The notes under the pieces are model-generated. The model worked only from the letters and a program-made list of their open reading frames with translations, was not told where the DNA came from and searched no databases. Below are positions 8,308 through 14,904 of a DNA stretch of 31,573 nucleotides, in pieces. Position 1 is the first letter of the stretch. Every line of letters starts with the position of its first letter. A program made the translations under genes and the position numbers. Where the stretch lies: positions 1-31,573 of the forward strand of contig DRGV01000054.1 in assembly GCA_011049955.1 (NCBI GenBank). Reading direction: 5' to 3'. This DNA is from a bacterium (GTDB taxonomy: Bacteria; UBP18; UBA7526).

Positions 8308-9093
8308 CTACTTAATTACCCGCCAGGAAAATAGGCTTCCCATCAAACCGAAGACTAAACCAGCACCTACTAGGCCCAAGGCCGTCTCTAAATTCATAAA
8401 TGAGATAGTCTCTACCCTCGAAATCAATAAGCGGTATATCCCATATAAAACGCCCAAGGCGAATAATGAGGTAAAGAGGCCCTGTAGGATTCCCTGGCCA
8501 AGGAAGCTTCCCCTTATCATCCAAATGCTTCTTTCCTTCTCCTTTAATCTCTCTATCTTCTCCTTCGGTAATGTTAGTCTAAAGAGAAGGGAGGCGACTA
8601 TTAAAAGTCCCAGGCCAAGAATAACTCCCGTAACGAGGCCAACCATCCGGAAAAGAGTAGTAGCCCTGAAGAGTTCCTCTGCCCCCCTCCCACCATAGTC
8701 TACCTCTTCAATCTCTGGATAGTCGGCTATTCTTTTTGAAATCTCTTTTATTACTCCTAACTTTCTCTCAGTCTTAACAAGTACGGAGGCCGGAAAGGGA
8801 TTCTCTCCTAAAATATCCATCTCTTTTTCCAGGGCTTCTTCCTTCAGAAATTTCTCCAGGGCCTCCTCTTTTGAAGTATAGATAATTTCTTCCACGTATT
8901 CCTCTCCCATTATCTTATCATATAACTTGTCTACCTCATCTGGACTAAGGTCTTCTTTTAAGAAGGCGACTATTGCCACCTCCTCTTCCCAAGCTGAGAT
9001 TACTTGGTCCATATTCTCTATTCCCACTAAAAAAACTCCCAGAATAATGAAAGAAATAAAGAGAGTCACTAAAAGTGACCAGTTTAACTTCAT
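8308..9093 (-). CDS. ftsX: Cell division protein FtsX (ABC-type permease subunit)
   Basis: FtsX is the membrane half of FtsEX, which couples ATP hydrolysis to activation of peptidoglycan hydrolases at the septum. Four membrane segments are visible (about 5-25, 148-171, 201-222, 235-256), with the typical extracytoplasmic domain between the first two, including VAFLKEDLSPDEV and a Pro-rich NPFPAS. WMIRGSFLGQGILQGL matches the conserved coupling region. At 261 residues it is slightly shorter than usual because the N-terminal cytoplasmic tail is short. AGGAGGT lies eight bases before the ATG. No ftsE gene is upstream; the gap to the next gene holds repeats, a promoter and a terminator, so FtsE must be encoded elsewhere. 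Confidence 0.9.
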   Translation of the reverse strand: MKLNWSLLVTLFISFIILGVFLVGIENMDQVISAWEEEVAIVAFLKEDLSPDEVDKLYDKIMGEEYVEEIIYTSKEEALEKFLKEEALEKEMDILGENPFPASVLVKTERKLGVIKEISKRIADYPEIEEVDYGGRGAEELFRATTLFRMVGLVTGVILGLGLLIVASLLFRLTLPKEKIERLKEKERSIWMIRGSFLGQGILQGLFTSLFALGVLYGIYRLLISRVETISFMNLETALGLVGAGLVFGLMGSLFSWRVIK

Positions 9094-9107
9094 CCCGTTA
9101 GACCTCC

Positions 9108-9238
9108 TAAACGCTGATTGTCGCTAATATAGTGCACTGATTGCCGCTGATTTCAATTACGAAGGGTTAAAGGGGTTAGGCGGGGTAAGAGGGTTAAGGG
9201 GGTAAACCCCCTCTACCCTTTTAACCCTTTTCACCCCC
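9108..9238. repeat. 10-base words and fold-back 8-base array in the ftsX leader
   Basis: 9108-9155 has CGCTGATT/CACTGATT words. 9165-9238 has octamers TTAAAGGG, GTTAGGCG, GGGTAAGA, GGGTTAAG, GGGGTAAA, then the reverse-complement arm with CCCTTTTAACCC. It would be transcribed as the ftsX 5' leader. Confidence 0.75.
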
Positions 9239-9255
9239 GTACTATACATCTGCGT

Positions 9256-9286
9256 TTAGTATACCACGCCTCCGAAATAATGTCAA
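9256..9286 (-). promoter_or_regulatory. Sigma-70 type promoter for ftsX and following genes
   Basis: On the minus strand a perfect -35 TTGACA (9286-9281) and -10 TATACT (9263-9258) are 17 bases apart, with TGG before the -10. The -35 overlaps the T run of the neighbouring terminator. Confidence 0.85.
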
Positions 9287-9350
9287 AAAAAGACGCCCCT
9301 GCCCCGTTGATAGCAAAGCTTATCTACGGGGGCTTTCCTGGGCGTCTTTT
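9286..9350 (-). terminator. Intrinsic terminator of the beta-propeller gene
   Basis: The outer stem AAAAGACGCCC / GGGCGTCTTTT encloses an inner stem CCCCGTTGATA / TATCTACGGGG with one mismatch. T runs follow on both strands. The inner hairpin resembles the one at 12490-12520, so a mobile palindrome may sit inside the terminator loop. Confidence 0.85.
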
Positions 9351-9396
9351 ATCCGTGCCAATCCGTTCTTTTATTCGTGCTAATCCGTGCTTTGGG
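9351..9396. repeat. 10-base word array (ATCCGTG type) over a stop codon
   Basis: Words ATCCGTGCCA, ATCCGTTCTT, TTCGTGCTA, ATCCGTGC run through the 3' end of the next gene. They supply its last residues (QSTD) and the TAG stop. Confidence 0.8.
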
Positions 9397-10789
9397 ACCA
9401 AAGATAAGGATTTGGTTTCACAATGGACCTCTCCTTTCCGGAGGAGAGTATTTGTTCCCCAATACCATCGATATTCATAATCCAGAAATAATAGTCTGTG
9501 CCTTCTATGGTCCAGAAAGCAAGATGTCTTCCATCGGAAGAGAATACCGGGCGTTCTAAAACTATTTTCGCTCTCGTCAACGACACTTGATTCTTTCCTT
9601 CCCCATTCATCATCCAGAGATCGTTGCTATTCTTCTCCTCATCCGATTTAGTAAAAACGATCTTCTCTCCATCCGATGACCAGGAAGGATAATTACTATT
9701 GCTTCCTTCTGTTAATTGTCTAAGGTCGCTACCATCCGTATTAACTATCCAGATATTATAGTTTGAGAGAAAAATAATTTTTGCCCCTTCTGGAGAAAAG
9801 GAAAATTTATCCTCGTTAAGTTCTATGTCCCCGCTCACTCTCTTCTTATTGCTTCCATCATTATCCATGGTATAGAGAGCGCCCTCTATGGCATAGGCAA
9901 TCTTTTTTCCATCTAAAGAAAACTTAAAGCCCCAGTCATTGCTCTCCCACCTATTCTTGGTCAGGGGTTTCTCTTCTTTTCCATCAGTGCCTGCCATCCA
10001 GATATCCAGGATCTTCCCCTTGCTCAGTCTATTATGAAGCAGATAATTACTATCTGGCGACCAGGCGAATGGAGACCCCAGACCAAGGCTGCTCTTCTTG
10101 GGATCCTCTGGGAAGAATATCTTGGTCTCTGTCCCCTTCTCAACATCTACTACCCGGATCTCCCCATCCTTGGAGAGGAAGGCCACCTTCCTTCCATCTG
10201 GAGAAGGCAGAGACTCATGAGAGACTACTGCTTTCCCCGTAGTCAGGGGTTTCTTGTCGCTACCGTCTCTATTCATAATCCAGAGGTCAGAATCCAGTTC
10301 AAAGATAATCTTCTCGTTTCCCTTTAACCACATGGGTTGGAAATAGTTTCCCGGGTCATGAGTTAGATTTTTTCTTCTACTTCCATCAGCATTCGCTATC
10401 CAGATATTATTTCTGTCAATATAAAGCACCTGATCTATGGTCTTAAAATAACTAATGATTAAGGGACTCCCTTTATTGTCCTTGATTGGGCTGCTTAGAG
10501 AAATGGTATAGATAGTAGAGGGAATCAGCTCTTTCGCAGGGCGAAAGACTAAGGTATTCTTTTCCCAATAAAATTCCCCCTTTATCTTAGGATTAATGAT
10601 AAAATTTTCCTCTACAGACTCCTCATCCATCTCTTTATTGAAGGTGACTCTGATTAGGGTATCGGTCTTTATTCCTCTATCTCCTTTAGCAGGAGAAATA
10701 GAGACTATCTCAGGTGGCTGCGCCCCGACTGGAAAAGTAACAAGTAGCAAGTAACAAGTAACAAGTAAAATAAGTTTGTAGTCTTTCAT
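9380..10789 (-). CDS. Secreted protein with SbsA-type Ig-like domain and TolB-like beta-propeller
   Basis: The 469-residue protein has a signal peptide (1-23), a Big_5/SbsA Ig-like domain (about 25-118, with VSISPAKGDRGIKTDT and VTFNKEMDEESVEENF), and then WD40-like PD40 repeats to the end. The repeats show D-LWIMN-DGSD-K-LT blocks and S-DG-KIAF blocks typical of TolB-like propellers. Such proteins are exported and probably bind ligands or proteins in the envelope; no enzyme motif is visible and I would not assign a function. The signal peptide core LLVTCYLLLVTF comes from a 7-base array, and the stop codon comes from a 10-base array, so repeat DNA frames the gene at both ends. GGAAAG is a modest ribosome site. 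Confidence 0.85.
   Translation of the reverse strand: MKDYKLILLVTCYLLLVTFPVGAQPPEIVSISPAKGDRGIKTDTLIRVTFNKEMDEESVEENFIINPKIKGEFYWEKNTLVFRPAKELIPSTIYTISLSSPIKDNKGSPLIISYFKTIDQVLYIDRNNIWIANADGSRRKNLTHDPGNYFQPMWLKGNEKIIFELDSDLWIMNRDGSDKKPLTTGKAVVSHESLPSPDGRKVAFLSKDGEIRVVDVEKGTETKIFFPEDPKKSSLGLGSPFAWSPDSNYLLHNRLSKGKILDIWMAGTDGKEEKPLTKNRWESNDWGFKFSLDGKKIAYAIEGALYTMDNDGSNKKRVSGDIELNEDKFSFSPEGAKIIFLSNYNIWIVNTDGSDLRQLTEGSNSNYPSWSSDGEKIVFTKSDEEKNSNDLWMMNGEGKNQVSLTRAKIVLERPVFSSDGRHLAFWTIEGTDYYFWIMNIDGIGEQILSSGKERSIVKPNPYLWSQSTD
10734..10770. repeat. 7-base array encoding a signal peptide core
   Basis: AAGTAAC, AAGTAGC, AAGTAAC, AAGTAAC, AAGTAAA on the plus strand. The coding strand unit GTTACTT translates cyclically to VTCYLLL, the hydrophobic core of the beta-propeller protein signal. 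The plus strand contains TAA stops. Confidence 0.88.
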
Positions 10790-10795
10790 TTTTTT

Positions 10796-10853
10796 CTTTC
10801 CGTTAGTCTATCTGCGGTCATCTGCGTTTTGATCTGCGATAATCTGCGTTTAA
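10796..10853. repeat. 10-base word array (ATCTGCG type)
   Basis: ATCTGCGGTC, ATCTGCGTTT, ATCTGCGATA, ATCTGCGTTT recur about every 10-12 bases. The array ends at the TAA stop of the upstream gene. Confidence 0.8.
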
Positions 10854-12433
10854 AAGAGGGGATCCAGTTGATTAAGTAGGGATTGAGAGATCTTCTTTCC
10901 CGCTTTCTTCAAGGCCTTTTCTCCGGCCTCTTTCTTCGTGCGGCCGAACTCCTTTACTCTTCCTTCGCTCACCGAGGCTATTATTCTACCACTTTGGGCT
11001 TCCATCACCTTTAGGGAGACGCTTGCTCGACAACCGGGAGCAAACTCTATCTCCTTTCCATACATAGGGATGGTGCTTCCCAAGAACTCTGTTCGCGCCT
11101 GGCCAATAACTAAAACATCAAAGCCTAATTCTCTGCCCAGGTTTTGGATGAGGGTTTTGTTCCCTTTAAGAATTTTTCTTGCCTGGCTATCTGTAATCTC
11201 TCCCTTCCTCTTGAGCTGGTAATCGTCATCAATGAGTCCCCCCTCTATCTCTCCCTGAACCAGAGAAGGAGTAACTCTTTCTCTTAAGTTCCTCTCAATA
11301 ACCTTGATAAAGAAGACCTTCTTCTCTCTGGGAAGATAGGAGTTGAAGGTATATCTCTCCTTGAGGCTGGCTAACTTCAAAAGGGTCTTATCTATCTCCT
11401 CATCCTTCTTCTTGCCCAGGAGTCTTCTAATATCTATCTTCCCTTCAACTATATTTGGCTTAAGGGAAGAGTCAACCCGCCATACCCTACAACTTGCCAC
11501 ACCATTATTGTTCGTTCTTGTCAGAGTTTTTAGGCTTCCTTTTCCTTTCACAAATTCAAAGGTTACCGGAAGACCTCTCACTAGAATAGATTTCTCTTTT
11601 TCCTGATAACTGACCTTCAAAGTGAGGGGCTTTTTAAGAGGTTTTTTAACTATAGCCTCTTGACCGCTTCCTCTTCCTTCAGTCTTTATCTTAGATGTTA
11701 TTTCCTCTAAATCGCTTCTTATATCGGCCTTGAGGGTCTCATTATTTATCTCTGGTGAAATCTCCACCAGGATACTTACTCGGGATAGAAAGTCCAGGGC
11801 CCTGGCATATTGAGAGATGCTTTCTCTTATCCTTCCCTGGGCCAGAGCTCTCTCGGCATTCTGAGAAAGAGCAAGGGCCCCTTTGGTTAACTCTATGGCC
11901 TTCTTTCTCTGGGTTGCTTTTTCTTTTTCTAACTCTTTTATGGGGTATTTTATTAAGACATAGACATCGTAACTGAACTGGATCTTATCCTTTGTGGTGC
12001 TCTGCCACTTCTCATAGTACATCTCCTGCAGTTTTGCTGCCCGGACAGCGGCCGCCCCTTTAAACTTAACCTGATCCAATAACTGGGTCTCTATCTCTGT
12101 TCTCTTCTTTTCATAGAGGATGATTCCTTCCTGGCCAAAGTACTCTACAATCTTGCGCGCTGCATTCTTTACCGCATCGCTCTCCCCATCCTCTAATCGC
12201 CGGGCTTGGGTGCGCATCCCACTGAAGTAGAGATACTTATCATCCGCCTTCTTCTCCTTTGTCACCCAGGAAGGCTTCTTCTTCTGGGACCTCTCAACCA
12301 GCTTCCATCCTGGCCGCAAAGGCAATAGAGCACACCCACTAATCAAAGAGATAACTAATATCCCAATAGTAACTTTAAAGAATGAATGCATATTATTTCT
12401 GAGTGGTAGCAAAGAAACAAGGTTTTTGAGCAT
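10850..12433 (-). CDS. LPP20-type lipoprotein with C-terminal FlgT/CsgG-like domain
   Basis: A lipoprotein signal with lipobox ISGC (C34, or C20 from the inner ATG 12391) is followed by an LPP20-like region (about 45-170: WVTKEKKADDKYLYFSGM... AARKIVEYFG). A helical middle follows (175-255), then a possible Ig/carboxypeptidase-regulatory-like beta segment (about 265-335). The C-terminal part (350-527) contains IGQARTEF and SGRIIASVSEGRV, resembling FlgT/CsgG-type assembly proteins. Function is unknown. ATG 12433 has AAGGAGG ten bases upstream, but both lie in a dispersed repeat (12415-12450). ATG 12391 would give a more normal signal length, without a clear ribosome site. Two related lipoproteins follow upstream at 12572-14864. 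Confidence 0.75.
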   Translation of the reverse strand: MLKNLVSLLPLRNNMHSFFKVTIGILVISLISGCALLPLRPGWKLVERSQKKKPSWVTKEKKADDKYLYFSGMRTQARRLEDGESDAVKNAARKIVEYFGQEGIILYEKKRTEIETQLLDQVKFKGAAAVRAAKLQEMYYEKWQSTTKDKIQFSYDVYVLIKYPIKELEKEKATQRKKAIELTKGALALSQNAERALAQGRIRESISQYARALDFLSRVSILVEISPEINNETLKADIRSDLEEITSKIKTEGRGSGQEAIVKKPLKKPLTLKVSYQEKEKSILVRGLPVTFEFVKGKGSLKTLTRTNNNGVASCRVWRVDSSLKPNIVEGKIDIRRLLGKKKDEEIDKTLLKLASLKERYTFNSYLPREKKVFFIKVIERNLRERVTPSLVQGEIEGGLIDDDYQLKRKGEITDSQARKILKGNKTLIQNLGRELGFDVLVIGQARTEFLGSTIPMYGKEIEFAPGCRASVSLKVMEAQSGRIIASVSEGRVKEFGRTKKEAGEKALKKAGKKISQSLLNQLDPLF

Positions 12434-12450
12434 TAGCGAAAGGCCTCCTT
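12415..12450. repeat. Dispersed repeat carrying a start codon and ribosome site
   Basis: This is a copy of the 1957-type repeat: AACAAGGTTTTTGAGC, then GCGAAAGGCCTCCTT. On the minus strand it supplies AAGGAGG and the ATG at 12433. Confidence 0.7.
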
Positions 12451-12461
12451 ATACTCCAGCC

Positions 12462-12565
12462 ATAAGCTTCAAGCCGCAGGTTCACCCCGTTGGAAACAAA
12501 GCTTTCAACGGGGCAAGAGCCCAAGCTCTTTATAGCCTGAAGCCTGTAACCTGCGGCCTATATAG
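12462..12565. repeat. Nested fold-back 7-base element
   Basis: The outer arms AAGCCGCAGGTT and AACCTGCGGCCT enclose an inner hairpin CCCCGTTG / CAACGGGG around an AAAGCTTT core, then a small AAGAGC-CCAA-GCTCTT hairpin. The outer words AGCCTGA, AGCCTGT, AACCTGC step by 7. It fills the gap between the two LPP20 genes. Confidence 0.8.
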
Positions 12566-12571
12566 CTTTTA

Positions 12572-13189
12572 CTATTCTGCCTCGAACCTGGTCTGCATGA
12601 CCCTCTCTCTCATCTTGTCCAGGAACTCTTCTGCCTTCTTGTTCTTCATGGCTCTGGCTTTCGCCTTCTGGCGATTGATGACCTGGCTAGCTATCCTGCG
12701 ATAATCCTGTTCAGAGATGGTCATCAGAATGTAGCAGTTGTAGAAGTAGGTGACACCTTCAGGAACAACCTCCTCCACCTTCTCGTAGTAGAGCTCTTTT
12801 TCCTTCACTCCTTGAATCATGGCATCGGAGAGCATGATGAGACCGTCCCGGATTACGGTGCCGATATCCTTATCATCCATGGGAATGCCATACTCCAGCC
12901 GGGCATTCTCATAATCCACATTGGCCTTGGTCTCTACCATCTCCGCTACCTGGCGGGCAGCATGCATCCTGGAATCTGTCAGACCACCATCCAGATTGGG
13001 AGCCCTGGTCTTTATTCCCCTGAAGAACATCATCCCCTTCTTTGCCTTGGGGATCACTGTGATCCAGTTTGGTCGAGAGCCACTAGTCTCCACCACCTTC
13101 TGGTGCCCGATGGGTAGCCTCTTGGCACAGCCAACGATGAGGCCTATGGAAACCAGAAGCAGAATCAGTAGAATTAATACCTTCTTCAT
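12572..13189 (-). CDS. LPP20 family lipoprotein
   Basis: The 205-residue protein has a lipoprotein signal ending in LIVGC (C21), so it is lipidated and probably anchored in the outer membrane. The mature part is an LPP20/FlgP-like domain: SRPNWITVIPKAKKGMMFFRG, then ARQVAEMVETKANVDYE and a YYEKVEE...YNCYILMTI strand pair, the usual order in the family. A charged helical tail (about 165-205) closes it. In Vibrio, FlgP of this family works with FlgO and FlgT at the outer membrane basal body, but no flagellar gene is seen here. The three adjacent lipoproteins probably act together. GGGAGGTGAG lies about eleven bases before the ATG, and a promoter candidate is at 13331-13359. Confidence 0.82.
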   Translation of the reverse strand: MKKVLILLILLLVSIGLIVGCAKRLPIGHQKVVETSGSRPNWITVIPKAKKGMMFFRGIKTRAPNLDGGLTDSRMHAARQVAEMVETKANVDYENARLEYGIPMDDKDIGTVIRDGLIMLSDAMIQGVKEKELYYEKVEEVVPEGVTYFYNCYILMTISEQDYRRIASQVINRQKAKARAMKNKKAEEFLDKMRERVMQTRFEAE

Positions 13190-13219
13190 CTTCTATCTCA
13201 CCTCCCCTCTATACACGGA

Positions 13220-13322
13220 TTTTTTGTCCCTTATCAACGTATCTCCGCCAGAGGCGAATCCGCCTCTGGCGGAAACTTATCAACCAACTGATTAACTGGC
13301 AAACTGGCTAACTGGTCAACTA
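13220..13322. repeat. 8-base word array interrupted by a perfect palindrome
   Basis: TTATCAACG words are split by a 12-bp stem hairpin, CCGCCAGAGGCG-AATC-CGCCTCTGGCGG (13247-13274). The array then resumes as TCAACCAA, CTGATTAA, CTGGCAAA, CTGGCTAA, CTGGTCAA. The same CCGCC-TCT-GGCGG core is inside mogA. Confidence 0.85.
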
Positions 13323-13330
13323 CTAAATAT

Positions 13331-13359
13331 ATGTTACCACAAATTCTTTAAAATATCAA
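13331..13359 (-). promoter_or_regulatory. Promoter candidate for the LPP20 lipoprotein
   Basis: On the minus strand TTGATA (13359-13354) and TAACAT (13336-13331) are 17 bases apart, with TGG before the -10. This AT-rich stretch is the only part of the 421-base gap that is not obviously repeat. Confidence 0.55.
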
Positions 13360-13384
13360 TCTCAAATCTAACTTTTGCAAATTT

Positions 13385-13610
13385 GCCGTTTATCGTTAAT
13401 AAAAGTTTGTCGTTGTTGATGCGCGTAACGATGCTCGTTGTAGAAACTCGATGCTTGATTTTCTTCCCTTTCTTTAGCACAATCCAGCGTCGAGCTTCCA
13501 GATTCAAGCCTCGATACGAGTTTCGAAAACGTTAAATCTGTTTCTATACCTTTTTCTCACCTGCTCACTTTCCCACTTTCTCTGATTCCCTGATATCCTG
13601 ATAACCTGAC
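13385..13610. repeat. Mixed word region: fold-back element and 8-base array
   Basis: 13385-13440 has GTTGATGC/GTTTGTCG-like words. 13443-13528 is a fold-back with arms GAAACTCG and CGAGTTTC. 13550-13610 has octamers TTTCTCAC, CTGCTCAC, TTTCCCAC, ATTCCCTG, ATATCCTG, ATAACCTG that end on the TAG of the next gene. No gene is seen here. Confidence 0.65.
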
Positions 13611-14864
13611 CTAATCTCCTCCCCTCTTCCTCACCTTATCCTTAACCTTTATCTTATTCTCCGGGTCCTCCTTTATTACTTCAGCAATGGACATCTTCTC
13701 CGAAACTTTATTCACCTTAATCTTACCTATTCTTTCCTCCTCTGTCCCAATCACCTCATCCGTTACCGGATGTTTTATGGCCACTTCCCGATAGACGATG
13801 AAGACTTCTCCTACACCTACTTCGTGCTTCTTGCCCAGGTCAATATAGACCATATCACCCTTTCTTCTAATGACCATCTTCAAAGAGCCGGTAGCCAGAT
13901 ACTCCCCACGGGCTTTATCGTGGGCCTTCTTTAAATCCACTAAATTCTTCTTATATCTCTTCTCCTTGGGATCTAACTTACTTGCCTTTTGGTATTCTCT
14001 TCTCGCCTTAGCGACCTCCCCCTTCCTCTCATGGGCAATCCCTAAGTTATTATGAGCCCAGGCATTCTTGGGGTCCTTCTCCAGGGCCTTCTGCCACTCC
14101 CCAATGGCCGCATCCCACATCCCCATCTTGGCAAATCTCACCCCTTGCTTGGTATAGAAAGAGTCCTTCCCCTTCTCCAGTTTCCTTTTCTTGTTTATAT
14201 AATGAGGGGAGACCTCGCTCACAAACCGGGAGGTTACTTTCCTTAGAAGATCATTTAAGATGGAGCCATCTGAGGGGAGTTTAAAGAAGGCGCTATCGTA
14301 ACGCTTCTTATTGAAATCCTTTAAGATAGATTTTGCTGCAATTACTCTTCCCGTCTCAATATTTATCATCCGATAACTTACCGCCACACTTCCACTCTTC
14401 ATGGTATAGTTACGGTAGATGGGAGGAATATAGATCCCACTTTCTTTATCATAATATCCTGGGGTAGCTAAGGTTCGACCCCTAATCGTCTCTACATCAT
14501 ATCCCGAGACCGTCCCAAAGATTACCGCATCTACTCCTAATATCTGCCCCATCCTCCTAATAGTGGCATCGGAGACCATTCCTGAGAGATTGAACCTATG
14601 CTCTTGCACCACCTCATCAATCCTCTGTCTCTCTACAATCTCATAGAATCCGGGCTCTAAGAGACCGGAGACAAGTAAGTCAGAAGCTGCCCTCCCCGAT
14701 TCCGGACGACCACCATAGCTCTTGAAGTCCAGAATAGCAACCCTCTTTACTCCCCTGATGTCCCTATAGGCCCTATCCAGCCTCTGGAACCTTACCTTGG
14801 TTGTGGCACATCCCATAAGAAAGAGAACTAGAATCAGCGAACCAATCAATAATCTTCTCTTCAT
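13611..14864 (-). CDS. CsgG-like lipoprotein with TPR repeats
   Basis: The lipoprotein signal ends in LMGC (C19). Residues 38-215 look like a CsgG/curli-assembly type domain: VKRVAILDFKSYGG, LLEPGFYEIVERQRIDEVVQE, ILGVDAVIFGTVSGY and SYRMINIETGRVIAAKS are the usual landmarks. Two or three TPR units follow (about 237-318, with WQKALEKDPKNAWAHNNLGIAHERKGE). The last 90 residues form a beta-rich domain (MVYIDLGKKHEVGVGEVFIVYRE) seen at the end of FlgT-like proteins. It probably assembles at the outer membrane. The gene has a weak ribosome site GGTGAT and stands 40 bases after gatB. A secretion channel or a scaffold are both possible roles. Confidence 0.82.
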   Translation of the reverse strand: MKRRLLIGSLILVLFLMGCATTKVRFQRLDRAYRDIRGVKRVAILDFKSYGGRPESGRAASDLLVSGLLEPGFYEIVERQRIDEVVQEHRFNLSGMVSDATIRRMGQILGVDAVIFGTVSGYDVETIRGRTLATPGYYDKESGIYIPPIYRNYTMKSGSVAVSYRMINIETGRVIAAKSILKDFNKKRYDSAFFKLPSDGSILNDLLRKVTSRFVSEVSPHYINKKRKLEKGKDSFYTKQGVRFAKMGMWDAAIGEWQKALEKDPKNAWAHNNLGIAHERKGEVAKARREYQKASKLDPKEKRYKKNLVDLKKAHDKARGEYLATGSLKMVIRRKGDMVYIDLGKKHEVGVGEVFIVYREVAIKHPVTDEVIGTEEERIGKIKVNKVSEKMSIAEVIKEDPENKIKVKDKVRKRGGD

Positions 14865-14904
14865 AAATCACCACTTAAAATCCTACAATAATTTCTCTGA
14901 AAAG

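Noticed and set aside
8308..9093. Frameshift in ftsX
   Set aside because: The segment before WMIRGSFLGQG is unlike common FtsX, but the frame stays open, membrane segments are in the right order and the flanking motifs are in one frame.
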